A stretch of 64,000 nt of DNA from Aliishimia sp965656085 (GTDB taxonomy: Bacteria; Pseudomonadota; Alphaproteobacteria; Rhodobacterales; Rhodobacteraceae): NCBI GenBank assembly GCA_965656085.1, contig CBFHJA010000005.1, forward strand, positions 73,662 to 137,661. Reading direction: 5' to 3'. Of the stretch, positions 43,667 through 52,699 are shown piece by piece. The notes beneath the pieces were generated by a model, which saw only the letters and a list, made by a program, of their open reading frames with translations, did no database searches and had not been told where the DNA came from. Position 1 is the stretch's first letter, and each line of letters begins with the position of its first letter. Made by a program: the position numbers and the translations under genes.

Positions 43667-45085
43667 TCAAGAGAATTGCGGCCGCGCCCGGCCCGGCCAG
43701 TCGGTCGCCTTGTGCCACGCCTCGGCGACCTGCAGGAGCCGTCCGTCGCTGCCGCGCGGGCCGATCAGTTGCAGACCCATGGGCAAGCCATCCGCGCCGA
43801 AGCCAATCGGGATCGACACCACCGGCAGCCCCAGCAGGCTCGCGGGGATCATCACCTCCATCCAGCGGTGATAGGTATCCATCGCCCGGCCCGCGATCTC
43901 GGTGGGGTATTCGGTCTCCACCGGGAAGGGCCAGACCTGCGCGGCCGGGAGCGCCACCAGATCGTAGCGCTGGAAGAGGCGCGTGGCGGCGCGGTACCAC
44001 TCGGAGCGCAGCGCGGAGAGGCGGTGCAGCTCGCGCCCGTTGAGCGCAAGCCCCCGGTCGATCTCCCATTGCATCGTGCCCTTGATCGCGTCCCGCTTGA
44101 CCGGGTCGTCGTAGAACGGCGCCAGCGCGCAGGCCTTCTCGTAGTTGCGCAGCCCCACCCACGCGTCCCAGATCGCCTCAGCGGGATGCGGCGGCGCGGC
44201 CTCTTCGACTTCCAGCCCCAGATCGGCCATCTGGCGCAGCGCATCCTCGCAAATCTCGGCGATGCCCGGCTCGTAGGGATAAGCCCCGCCCCAATCGCCG
44301 AGCCAGCCGACGCGGCGCCCGTGCATCTCTCCGTCCATCTCTGGCAAGCTCATCGGCAGGCTCAGCCCATCGGGCTGGCGCGGGTCCGGCCCGGCCATGG
44401 TGTCGAGCAGGGCCGCGAGATCGCGCGGGGTGCGGGCCATCGGGCCTTGGGTGGCCAGCCGTTGCAGGTAGAGATCGCCGCCGGGCTTTGGCTCGGAGGG
44501 CACAAGGCGCTCGGTGGGGCGCATGCCGTAGACATTGTTCCACGCCGCCGGGTTGCGCAGGGAGCCCATCGCGTCCGAGCCATCGGCGACCGAGAGCATC
44601 CCGCAGGCCAGCGCCACCGCCGCCCCGCCAGACGAGCCGCCACAGGTGCGCGCCGCGTCATAGGGGTTGAGCGTGGCGCCGAACACCTCGTTGAAGGTGT
44701 GGCTGCCAAGGCCGAATTCCGGCGTGTTGGTCTTGCCGATCACGATCGCGCCCGCCGCGCGCAGGCGCGCGACATGGATGTCGTCACGCTCGGCGATCTG
44801 CCCGGCAAAGAGCGGCGAGCCCATCGAGGTCGGCAGGCCCTTGGCGTTCGCGAGGTCCTTCACAGCGAGGGGAATGCCATGCAGCCAGCCCTTGCGCTCG
44901 GCGCTGTCGGCGGCCTTGGCGTCGGCCAGAAGCGCCGCCTCGTCGCGCAGCGAGACGATGGCGTTGACGTGATTGGTCTCGGTGATCCGCGCGAGCGTGG
45001 CCCGCATCAGTTCCAGCGCCGAGATCTGTCCCGCGCCGAGCATCTCCGACAACTCCAGCGCCGGTTTGTATGTCAGGTCCGTCAC
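43667..45085 (-). CDS. Amidase-signature family hydrolase
   Basis: A 472-residue enzyme with the Ser-cis-Ser-Lys core: Lys in LAVKDLANA, the glycine/serine loop TCGGSSGGAA and the nucleophile region DGSDAMGSLRNPA. It would hydrolyse an amide (for example aryl- or aliphatic amides). GTG at 45085 was chosen because GGGGGAGGGGAG lies just upstream; an ATG at 45109 is an alternative. It is 34 bp (or 10 bp) from the aminotransferase gene, so the two likely share a transcript. The substrate is unknown. Confidence 0.87.
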   Translation of the reverse strand: MTDLTYKPALELSEMLGAGQISALELMRATLARITETNHVNAIVSLRDEAALLADAKAADSAERKGWLHGIPLAVKDLANAKGLPTSMGSPLFAGQIAERDDIHVARLRAAGAIVIGKTNTPEFGLGSHTFNEVFGATLNPYDAARTCGGSSGGAAVALACGMLSVADGSDAMGSLRNPAAWNNVYGMRPTERLVPSEPKPGGDLYLQRLATQGPMARTPRDLAALLDTMAGPDPRQPDGLSLPMSLPEMDGEMHGRRVGWLGDWGGAYPYEPGIAEICEDALRQMADLGLEVEEAAPPHPAEAIWDAWVGLRNYEKACALAPFYDDPVKRDAIKGTMQWEIDRGLALNGRELHRLSALRSEWYRAATRLFQRYDLVALPAAQVWPFPVETEYPTEIAGRAMDTYHRWMEVMIPASLLGLPVVSIPIGFGADGLPMGLQLIGPRGSDGRLLQVAEAWHKATDWPGRARPQFS

Positions 45086-45119
45086 CGGCTCCCCTCCCCC
45101 TGTGATCATCTGTCCGGCG

Positions 45120-46316
45120 CTACCGTCCGGCCTGCCAGACCGCCGACACTTCGCCCCGGATGATCCGCGCGATCAGCGCGCAATCTTCGAGACTGAAGGT
45201 CAGCGGCACGCGCATGTCGAGAATGCCGTGCAGGATGCGGTCGGTGGCGGGCATGGGCACGGGGCCCGCGTAGCGCCACGAATCGTATTTCGAAGTGAAG
45301 GCCACGGGTTCAGGCGCGCCGAACCACTTGAGTTCCACCCCGCGCGCCGCACAGCGCGCCACCACATCGCGGATCTGCTCGGCGGCCCAGTCCAGAAGAA
45401 GCACCTGAAAGGAGGAGCCGACGATCTGCTCGGCGGCGGGCCGCGCCACCACCGTCAGTCCCGGCGTGTCCCGCACCCCGTCTTCGAGCACCTTGTAGCG
45501 TTCATTCCAGCGCGCGACCTGCCGGGGCAAGTCCCGCAATTGCGGGCGCAGGATCGCGGCGCGCAGATTATCCATGCGTCCCGAGATATTCGGCGTGTCG
45601 TATTTCACCCGCGCGAACACCTCCGGGCCGGGCGCGGCGCGGTGGCGTTCATAGAGCATGTAGGAACCCGAGAGCATGATCGCGCGGGCGGCGATCTCCT
45701 CGTCATCGGTGACCAGAAACCCGCCCTCGCCGGAATTGACATGCTTGTAGGTCTGGCACGAATAGCACCCGACCGCGCCATGGCGTCCCGACGGCACACC
45801 GGCCCAGCCGCCGCCCATCGTGTGGGCGCAATCCTCGATCACCGTGATCCCATGCCGCTCACAAATCGCCATCAGCCGGTCCATGTCGCAGATATGCCCG
45901 CGCATGTGGCTGAGCAAGAGAACCTTGGCCTGATCCGCCTTGGCCTCCAGATCCACGAGGTCGATGGTCAGGCTCTCGGTCACGCCGACAAAGACCGCGC
46001 GCGCGTGCACCGCCGCGATGGCGCCCGGCACCGGGGCGAGCGTAAAGGCATTCGACAGAACCGGATCGCCGGGCCCGACGCCCACCGCGCGCAACGCTGT
46101 GGCCATCGCATAGCCGCCCGAGGCGCAGGCCAGCGCGTATTTGCTGCCCACCAGCGCGGCAAACTCCTCTTCGAGACGCGCGGTCTCGCCGATCTCGCCC
46201 GGCGCGGTGTTGTAGCGGTGCAGGCGGCCATGGCGCAGCACGTCGAGCGCTGCCGTGATCCCCTCCTCGGGGATGGCTTCCTGCTGGGTGAAACTGCCGT
46301 CGAACCGTTCCATCAT
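45120..46316 (-). CDS. DegT/DnrJ/EryC1-type PLP aminotransferase
   Basis: A 398-residue PLP enzyme of the sugar aminotransferase class. The PLP lysine lies in YSCQTYKHVNSGEGGF, and HDVIEDCAH-type binding is seen as VIEDCAHTMGGGW. Members aminate nucleotide-linked keto-sugars or other ketones. Here the partner is an amidase, not glycan genes, so a small-molecule role is equally likely. The start MMERFDGSF has GGGACAAC upstream. Divergent from the MmgE/PrpD gene. Confidence 0.85.
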   Translation of the reverse strand: MMERFDGSFTQQEAIPEEGITAALDVLRHGRLHRYNTAPGEIGETARLEEEFAALVGSKYALACASGGYAMATALRAVGVGPGDPVLSNAFTLAPVPGAIAAVHARAVFVGVTESLTIDLVDLEAKADQAKVLLLSHMRGHICDMDRLMAICERHGITVIEDCAHTMGGGWAGVPSGRHGAVGCYSCQTYKHVNSGEGGFLVTDDEEIAARAIMLSGSYMLYERHRAAPGPEVFARVKYDTPNISGRMDNLRAAILRPQLRDLPRQVARWNERYKVLEDGVRDTPGLTVVARPAAEQIVGSSFQVLLLDWAAEQIRDVVARCAARGVELKWFGAPEPVAFTSKYDSWRYAGPVPMPATDRILHGILDMRVPLTFSLEDCALIARIIRGEVSAVWQAGR

Positions 46317-46490
46317 CCGTTGTCCCGATTGTACGTCCGTTGCGTCGCGCGCATCCTATGCCGCGCGGCCGGTAAATGACCAGCGGCGTTTTGCAGCCCT
46401 GCGGATCGCGCGCCCGGAGCGACACAGGCGCCGGGCGCGGTGTCGGTTTTGAGCAAGCAAGGGCCGCTTTTTACGCGCGACGCTGACCGC

Positions 46491-47813
46491 ATGGCTGCCA
46501 AAGATCTCTCCCCTGCGGACCCGCTCGCCTTTCTCGCCAACCTGAGATGGGCGGACGTGCCGGACCCGGTGCGCCACCAGATCAAGCGCTGCCTTTACGA
46601 CACGCTGGGTGTTGCGGCGGGCGGGCATGGCACGCGGCTCTCAAGGATCATCCGCGATCATGCCGCCGAGGACATGCCCGGCCCGGTGCCGATGCTGCTC
46701 GACGCCCGCACCGCCGCGCGCAGCGCCGCCGCGATGGCGGGCGGGATGATGATCGACAGTCTCGACGGGCATGACGGCTACAACCCCGCGAAGGGCCATA
46801 TCGGCTGCCCGCTTGTGCCTGCCTTGCTGGCGATTGCGCCCGAGGGCCTCTCTGGTGAGGCGTTTCTAACCGCGATGGTCGTGGGCTACGAGATCGGCGG
46901 GCGCGTGGCCACAGCCCAGCACGCCACCTGCCCGGACTATCACACCTCCGGATCGTGGGGCGCGGTGGCCGTTGCGGCAGCGGGCGCACGGCTCATGGGG
47001 CTGGACGCGGAGCAGACCCGCCACGCGCTCGGCATTGCCGAATATCACGGCCCGCGCAGCCAGATGATGCGCTGTATCGACCATCCGACGATGCTCAAGG
47101 ACGGCTCCGGTTGGGGCGCTTTGTGCGGCGTGTCGGCCCTGCAACTGGCCGCGCGCGGCTTCACCGGCGCGCCCGCGATCACCGTCGAAGAGGCCCCGGC
47201 GTTCTTCGCCACGCTCGGGCAGGACTGGATTACGCTCGATCAGTATTTCAAGCCCTACCCCGTCTGCCGATGGGCCCAATCCCCGGTCGAGGGGATTCTT
47301 GCGCTGCGCCGCGCGCATGGTCTGACCGCCGCCGATGTGACCAAGATCACCGTGGAAACCTTCCACGAATCTTGCCGTCTTGCCACTGCAACGCCGGTGA
47401 CGACCGAAGAGGCGCAATATTCCACCTCCTTCCCCTGCGCGGTGGCGATGGTAGGCGGCGCGCTGACGCCGGGCGACATAGCCGATGGGGCGCTCGGCGA
47501 CGTGGAGGTCTTGCGCCTGTCGGAGAGCTTGGAGATGCGCGAACATGCCTATGCACAAGAGAATTTCCCCGCCGAGCGGCTCTCGCGTGTGGCGCTCACG
47601 TTGCGCGACGGGACCGTCTTGCAAGGCGATTGGATGAACCCGCTTTGGGCGCCAGACGCGCCGCCGACCGATGCGGAACTGGAGGCCAAGTTCACCGCGC
47701 TGGCCGCGCCGGTTCTGGGCGAGGCGCGCGCGGATGCGATCTTGGGCACCAGCCAGTCGCTGGACGGCCTGCCGCTCTCCGACCTGACGGCGTTGCTCTA
47801 TACCCTGCCGTAG
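46491..47813 (+). CDS. MmgE/PrpD family protein
   Basis: A 440-residue member of the 2-methylcitrate dehydratase / iminodisuccinate epimerase superfamily. Landmarks are IKRCLYDTLGVAAGGHGT, the GHDGYNPAKGHIGCPLVPALLA segment and KPYPVCRWAQSPVEG. In the prp operon it dehydrates 2-methylcitrate, but no prpC or prpB is present, so the substrate is open. The start is uncertain: ATG at 46491 or GTG at 46440, both without a clear ribosome site. Divergent from the aminotransferase. Confidence 0.82.
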   Translation: MAAKDLSPADPLAFLANLRWADVPDPVRHQIKRCLYDTLGVAAGGHGTRLSRIIRDHAAEDMPGPVPMLLDARTAARSAAAMAGGMMIDSLDGHDGYNPAKGHIGCPLVPALLAIAPEGLSGEAFLTAMVVGYEIGGRVATAQHATCPDYHTSGSWGAVAVAAAGARLMGLDAEQTRHALGIAEYHGPRSQMMRCIDHPTMLKDGSGWGALCGVSALQLAARGFTGAPAITVEEAPAFFATLGQDWITLDQYFKPYPVCRWAQSPVEGILALRRAHGLTAADVTKITVETFHESCRLATATPVTTEEAQYSTSFPCAVAMVGGALTPGDIADGALGDVEVLRLSESLEMREHAYAQENFPAERLSRVALTLRDGTVLQGDWMNPLWAPDAPPTDAELEAKFTALAAPVLGEARADAILGTSQSLDGLPLSDLTALLYTLP

Positions 47814-47815
47814 CT

Positions 47816-47877
47816 GGGGGCTCTGCCCCCGTCGCTGCGCGACTCCCCCGGAATATTTTTGTCAAAAGGAAAACAGG
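47816..47877 (+). repeat. Hairpin plus AT-rich tail repeat, copy 4
   Basis: Hairpin GGGGG-CTCTG-CCCCC (47816-47830), a second small stem GTCGC-TGC-GCGAC (47831-47843), then the tail at 47850-47877 identical to 15438-15465. It fills the whole 67-bp gap between the convergent MmgE/PrpD and gph genes, so it could act as a shared 3' element. Confidence 0.8.
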
Positions 47878-47880
47878 GGG

Positions 47881-48552
47881 TTAGGCGCGTTTGAACAGCG
47901 TGTCGATCAGGTCGGGCAGGTCCGTGAAACTGTGCAGAAGGGCCTCGGGGGAGAGGGCCGCCATATCGTCGCCCGCCGGGCCGAACGTGACGAGGACCGA
48001 GGGCACACCAGCCGCGCGTGCGGTGTTGCGGTCGGTGTCGCTGTCGCCGATCAGACAGGTTTTCGCCGGATCGCCCCCGCAGCGGCGGGCGGTCTCGACG
48101 AGCGGGGCCGGGTCGGGCTTGCGCACCGGCAGCGTATCGGCGCCCACGAGTGCCGCGAAGACGTCCCGGACCTCAAGCGCCTGTAACAATTGCTCCGCGA
48201 GCGCTTCGGGCTTGTTGGTGCAGATGCCGACGCCGTAGCCGCGCGACTTGAGTGTCTCGACCGCGTCCATCGCGCCGGGGTAGAGCCGGGTGTGGGCCGC
48301 GATGCTTGCTCCGTAAGCCTCTAAGAGAACAGGATAATATTGCTCAATCAGCGGCTCGGGGTCCGGCACGCCAACGCGCGCAAGCCCCTCGGTCAGCATC
48401 CGCCGCCCACCGCGCAGCGCCGCGCCCGCATCGCGCGCCATCTCCAGCACATCGCCATGCCCCATGTCCCTGAAACAATGATTGGCCGCTGCGAGCAGAT
48501 CGCCGCTCGTATCGGCCAACGTGCCGTCCAGATCGAAGATTACCGTGTGCAT
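47881..48552 (-). CDS. gph: Phosphoglycolate phosphatase (HAD family)
   Basis: A 223-residue HAD hydrolase. The nucleophile motif is FDLDGTLADT (5-14), motif II lies near GICTNKP, and the C-terminal acidic pair is in IGDSDTDRNTA. Gph removes phosphate from 2-phosphoglycolate, which arises from DNA damage or photorespiration. Start at 48552 begins the DLDGT domain. Divergent from glmU across 119 bp. Confidence 0.85.
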   Translation of the reverse strand: MHTVIFDLDGTLADTSGDLLAAANHCFRDMGHGDVLEMARDAGAALRGGRRMLTEGLARVGVPDPEPLIEQYYPVLLEAYGASIAAHTRLYPGAMDAVETLKSRGYGVGICTNKPEALAEQLLQALEVRDVFAALVGADTLPVRKPDPAPLVETARRCGGDPAKTCLIGDSDTDRNTARAAGVPSVLVTFGPAGDDMAALSPEALLHSFTDLPDLIDTLFKRA

Positions 48553-48671
48553 TTGCGTGTCCTGCCCCCAAGATATTGCGGCGTTGCAACCTATCTTGAT
48601 GCCGCCCCGCCTTGCCTCTGTGTTCTCATCCGATAAAACCGGTCGGAATAAAAGCAAAAGAGACAGGCTTC

Positions 48672-50021
48672 ATGGACACCGCCCTGATCATTCTGGCCGC
48701 TGGTAAAGGCACGCGGATGCAATCGGACCTGCCCAAGGTCCTGCATCCCATCGGCGGCGTGCCGATGCTGACCCATGTGCTGGCCACGGCCCGGGCCCTG
48801 GAGCCGGCGCGGACCGTTGTGGTGACGGGGCACGGCGCGGCGGCCGTGGAGGCGGCGGCGCGGGACGTCGATCCGGAGGTGCAGATCGCACCGCAGATGG
48901 AGCAGCTCGGCACCGGTCATGCGACCGCGCAGGCTGCGGAAGCGCTTGACGGCTTTGAGGGGCTTGCGCTGGTTCTCTTTGGCGACACACCCTTCATCTC
49001 CGAGGCCACGTTGCTGGCGATGCGGGAGGCCGCCGCGCGTCATGACGTGGTCGTGCTCGGCTTCGAGCCTGCCGATCCAGGTCGCTACGGGCGGTTGGTG
49101 ATGGGATCGGAGGGGCTCGACAGGATTGTCGAATTCAAAGATGCAACAGATGAAGAGAGGACGATAAACCTTTGTAATGGTGGGCTTATGGCCTGCCGGT
49201 CCCCGCAGATTTTCGAGTTGCTTGCGCAGGTCAAAAACGACAACGCCTCGGGCGAGTATTATCTTACCGATCTGGTGGCGCTCGCCCGCACGCGTGGTCT
49301 CTCCGCCACCGCGGTGACCTGCGCCGAAGAGGAAACCATCGGGATCAATACCCGTGCGCAACTGGCGCAGGCGGACGCGTATTTTCAGGCGCGAATGCGG
49401 CTGGAGGCGATGGAGACCGGGGTGACGCTGATGGCGCCGGAGACGGTTTACTTCGCGCAGGATACGGTGATCGGACGCGATACGGTGGTTGAGCCCAATG
49501 TGGTGTTCGGCCCCGGCGTGACGGTCGAGAGCGGTGCGACGATCCGGGCGTTTTCACATCTTGAAGGCTGTCATGTGAGCCGCGGCAGCGTTGTTGGCCC
49601 CTATGCCCGGCTCAGGCCCGGCGCGGAACTGGCCGAAGATGTGCGGATCGGCAACTTCGTGGAGATTAAGAATTCTGTCATAAACCCCGGGGCAAAGGTC
49701 AATCACCTGTCATATATCGGCGACGCGTCGATCGGGGATAACGCAAATATCGGCGCAGGAACAATCACTTGCAATTATGACGGTGTCATGAAGCACCACA
49801 CGGAGATCGGGGCGGACGCGTTTATCGGCTCCAGCACGATGCTGGTCGCGCCGGTGACCGTGGGGCGCGGCGCGCTCACCGGGTCGGGCTCGGTCATCAC
49901 CGAGGATGTGCCCGAGGACGCCATCGCGATTGCGCGCGCGCGGCAGGTCAACCGGCCCGGCATGGCGGCCAAGCTCTTCGACATGCTACGCGCGAAAAAA
50001 GCAAAGAAAAGCAAGGGGTAA
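48672..50021 (+). CDS. glmU: Bifunctional UDP-GlcNAc pyrophosphorylase / GlcN-1-P acetyltransferase
   Basis: GlmU acetylates glucosamine-1-phosphate and adds UMP, giving UDP-GlcNAc for peptidoglycan and LPS. The 449 residues have the uridyltransferase signature LAAGKGTRM (8-16) and a C-terminal left-handed beta-helix with hexapeptides (INPGAKVNHLSYIGDASIGD, then NIGAGTITCNYDG). GAGACAGG precedes the ATG. glmS follows after 4 bp, so both act in sequence in one operon. Confidence 0.97.
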   Translation: MDTALIILAAGKGTRMQSDLPKVLHPIGGVPMLTHVLATARALEPARTVVVTGHGAAAVEAAARDVDPEVQIAPQMEQLGTGHATAQAAEALDGFEGLALVLFGDTPFISEATLLAMREAAARHDVVVLGFEPADPGRYGRLVMGSEGLDRIVEFKDATDEERTINLCNGGLMACRSPQIFELLAQVKNDNASGEYYLTDLVALARTRGLSATAVTCAEEETIGINTRAQLAQADAYFQARMRLEAMETGVTLMAPETVYFAQDTVIGRDTVVEPNVVFGPGVTVESGATIRAFSHLEGCHVSRGSVVGPYARLRPGAELAEDVRIGNFVEIKNSVINPGAKVNHLSYIGDASIGDNANIGAGTITCNYDGVMKHHTEIGADAFIGSSTMLVAPVTVGRGALTGSGSVITEDVPEDAIAIARARQVNRPGMAAKLFDMLRAKKAKKSKG

Positions 50022-50025
50022 GGTC

Positions 50026-51846
50026 ATGTGCGGAATTGTCGGCGTTTTGGGAAATCACGAGGTGGCCCCGATCCTCGTGGAGGCGCTCAAGCGGCTCGAA
50101 TATCGCGGCTATGACAGCGCCGGGATCGCGACGGTGAACAAGGGCGTGCTCGACCGGCGCCGCGCGGTCGGCAAGCTGGTGAACCTGTCGGACGAGCTTG
50201 TGCACAACCCGCTCGCGGGGCGCGCCGGGATCGGGCACACCCGCTGGGCGACCCATGGCGGGCCCTCGGTCGTGAACGCGCATCCGCACCAAGCGGGCAA
50301 GGTGGCGGTCGTGCATAACGGGATCATCGAGAACTTCCGCGAGCTCCGTGAGGACTTGAGGATCGCAGGCTATGCCTTTGAAACTGAGACAGATACCGAA
50401 ACCGTGGCTCTGCTGACACGGATGCATATGGACGAGGGCGATGCCCCTGTCACTGCCGCCTTTCGCACGCTCGACAAGCTCGACGGGGCCTTTGCGCTGG
50501 CCTTTCTGTTCGATGGCGAGGACGATCTGATCGTCGCGGCCCGGCGCGGCTCGCCGCTGGCCATCGGGCATGGCGACGGCGAGATGTATGTCGGCTCCGA
50601 CGCCATCGCGCTCGCGCCCATGACCGACCAGATCACCTATCTCGAAGAGGGCGACCGCGCCGTCGTGACCCGCAGCAGCGTGGCGATCAGCGACGCCCAT
50701 GGCGATCCGGTCACGCGCCAACAGCGTACCATTCACCTCGACGCCACCCGGGTCGACAAAGCCGGGCACAAGCATTTCATGTCCAAGGAAATCGCCGAGC
50801 AGCCGGCCGTGATTTCAGCGGCGATTCAGCATTATATTCAACCCGATAACACCATTACCCTACCCGGCGCAGGGCTCGATTTCTCGCAGATCGACCGGAT
50901 CACGATGGTGGCCTGCGGGACCGCCTACCTGTCCTGCCTGACGGCGAAATACTGGTTCGAACAACTCGCGCGCATCCCGGTGGAGGTCGATATCGCCTCC
51001 GAATACCGCTATCGCGAACCGCCGATCCCGCCGCGCACGCTGGCGCTGTTTGCCTCGCAATCGGGCGAGACCGCCGACACGCTCGCGGCGCTGCGCTATT
51101 GCAAGGGGCGGGCCGCATCCATCGCGTCCCTTGTGAACGTACCGGAAAGCTCGATTGCGCGGGAGAGTGATTTGGTGCTGCCGATCCATGCCGGGCCGGA
51201 GATCGGGGTCGCCTCGACCAAGGCATTTACCTGTAAACTCACGGTTTTATTGGCGCTGGCGCTCAAGGCCGCGCAGGATCGCGGCACGCTGGAGCCCGAG
51301 GTGATCGCCGCGCATATCGCCGCGCTGCGGCAGGTGCCGGGGGCGATCAACATCGCGCTCAGCGCCGAAGACAGCATTCGGGCCGCTGCGCGCAAGATCG
51401 CCGGGGCGCGGGACGTGCTGTTTCTGGGGCGCGGGCTGATGTATCCGCTCGCCCATGAAGGCGCGCTGAAGCTCAAGGAAATCAGCTATATACACGCCGA
51501 AGCTTATGCCTCGGGAGAGTTGAAACACGGGCCTATCGCCCTCATCGACAAAACCGTTCCGGTGGTCGTGATGGCGCCGCGCGATACGCTCTTCGAAAAA
51601 ACCATCTCCAACATGCAGGAAGTCATGGCGCGCAAGGGCAAGGTGGTTCTGGTCTCCGATGCCGATGGGCTCGCGGAGGCCGGGAGCGATGTCTGGGCGT
51701 GGATCGAGATGCCGCAAGTGCCTGATGTCGTGACACCGATTCTCTATGCGATCCCGGCGCAACTGCTCGCCTACCACACAGCGGTCGCGAAGGGGACGGA
51801 TGTGGACCAGCCGCGCAACCTCGCCAAATCGGTGACGGTGGAGTGA
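50026..51846 (+). CDS. glmS: Glutamine-fructose-6-phosphate aminotransferase (isomerizing)
   Basis: GlmS makes glucosamine-6-phosphate from fructose-6-phosphate and glutamine. The 606 residues start MCGIVGVLG with Cys2 as nucleophile, followed by an Ntn domain (THGGPSVVNAHPH) and two SIS sugar isomerase domains (SQSGETADTLAALRYCK in the first). Start at 50026 is fixed by the exposed Cys2. It is directly downstream of glmU. No glmS ribozyme is expected, and the 4-bp gap leaves no room for one. Confidence 0.97.
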   Translation: MCGIVGVLGNHEVAPILVEALKRLEYRGYDSAGIATVNKGVLDRRRAVGKLVNLSDELVHNPLAGRAGIGHTRWATHGGPSVVNAHPHQAGKVAVVHNGIIENFRELREDLRIAGYAFETETDTETVALLTRMHMDEGDAPVTAAFRTLDKLDGAFALAFLFDGEDDLIVAARRGSPLAIGHGDGEMYVGSDAIALAPMTDQITYLEEGDRAVVTRSSVAISDAHGDPVTRQQRTIHLDATRVDKAGHKHFMSKEIAEQPAVISAAIQHYIQPDNTITLPGAGLDFSQIDRITMVACGTAYLSCLTAKYWFEQLARIPVEVDIASEYRYREPPIPPRTLALFASQSGETADTLAALRYCKGRAASIASLVNVPESSIARESDLVLPIHAGPEIGVASTKAFTCKLTVLLALALKAAQDRGTLEPEVIAAHIAALRQVPGAINIALSAEDSIRAAARKIAGARDVLFLGRGLMYPLAHEGALKLKEISYIHAEAYASGELKHGPIALIDKTVPVVVMAPRDTLFEKTISNMQEVMARKGKVVLVSDADGLAEAGSDVWAWIEMPQVPDVVTPILYAIPAQLLAYHTAVAKGTDVDQPRNLAKSVTVE

Positions 51847-51850
51847 TCCG

Positions 51851-52093
51851 GTGACGCCTCAGGACGCGCTCGGCGCGCTGGTTGCGCTGGAAAATCCGGA
51901 GCGGGCACAAGGGGCGAAAGCCTATCACAAGGCGGCGCGCCGCTGTCTGGGCGTGCCCAATCCGGTGCTCAACGATCTGACCGGGGACTGGCGCCGGGAC
52001 CTAGACGCGGAAGGCCGTGTGGCGGTCGCGGATTTCCTCTGGAAAACAGATATTTATGAGGCGCGGATCGCCGCTGAGAAACTGCTCACCACG
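51851..52093 (+). pseudogene. AlkD-like DNA alkylation repair fragment
   Basis: An N-terminal fragment of a DNA alkylation repair enzyme (AlkD-like, HEAT repeat). PQDALGALVALENPERAQ, then AYHKAARRCLGVPNP, and LWKTDIYEARIAAEKLLT match the first about 80 residues of a family normally near 230. After 52093 the reading frame continues but only as the antisense of the lipoprotein gene, so the domain is cut. GTG start 4 bp after glmS. It is probably a decayed gene; a functional short product is unlikely. Confidence 0.65.
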
Positions 52094-52108
52094 GTGCGAG
52101 GTCCCGGG

Positions 52109-52615
52109 TCAACGCTCCGCGAACACCTCGACTTCAGGCAGCCCGGTCAGTGGCGCGCCGATCAGGCGCAGCGCAGCGAGGGACATGCGGCTTCCGGCAG
52201 TGGGCGGGCCGTCGAGCGGGATCAGCGTCACCTCTACCGATTTGCCCGTCACGGGATAGATCACACGTCCCGGCGTCTGGCGGGCCACCAGCGGGGTCTT
52301 GAGCCAAAAACCCGTCTCTGCGGGCGTGCCGAGCGAGGCAATCGTGGTGCCGAGCGCGCGCTCAGGGCCTGCGGGCGCCGCTGCGGCGGCGGCGCGGTCC
52401 TGCGCGCTCGTCGTGTCGAACTGGCCGGCCGTGCGGGCGCCTTCGGGCGGACGGCGTGCCGTATCTTGCGCGCCCGGGCGTGTGCGGGGGCGGACGATCT
52501 CGGCGCTGATCCCGCCCACGCGTGCCTCTCCTGTCCCGCCCGGCGCCCCGGCAGGCCCTTGCGTACAGCCCGAAAGAGCCAATCCGGCCACAAAACACAA
52601 GATAACGCACTTCAT
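52109..52615 (-). CDS. Putative outer/inner membrane lipoprotein
   Basis: A 168-residue lipoprotein: MKCVILCFVAGLALSGCTQG gives a signal peptide with lipobox LSGC, Cys17 being the lipidated residue. The mature part is rich in Gly/Ala/Pro early (PRTRPGAQDTARRPPEGART), with a folded C-terminal part (KTPLVARQTPGRVIYPVTGKS). Similar small lipoproteins beside moaA in Rhodobacteraceae are sometimes labelled 'D-galactarate dehydratase' without apparent basis (from memory). It ends close to the AlkD fragment and is divergent from moaA. Confidence 0.75.
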   Translation of the reverse strand: MKCVILCFVAGLALSGCTQGPAGAPGGTGEARVGGISAEIVRPRTRPGAQDTARRPPEGARTAGQFDTTSAQDRAAAAAAPAGPERALGTTIASLGTPAETGFWLKTPLVARQTPGRVIYPVTGKSVEVTLIPLDGPPTAGSRMSLAALRLIGAPLTGLPEVEVFAER

Positions 52616-52699
52616 GGCGACAGCCTGACACAGCCCCCGTCGGTGCTCAACGCGCAAAATCCCTTGCTCGCCGCGCCGGGCATGGATACCAAAGAGGGC

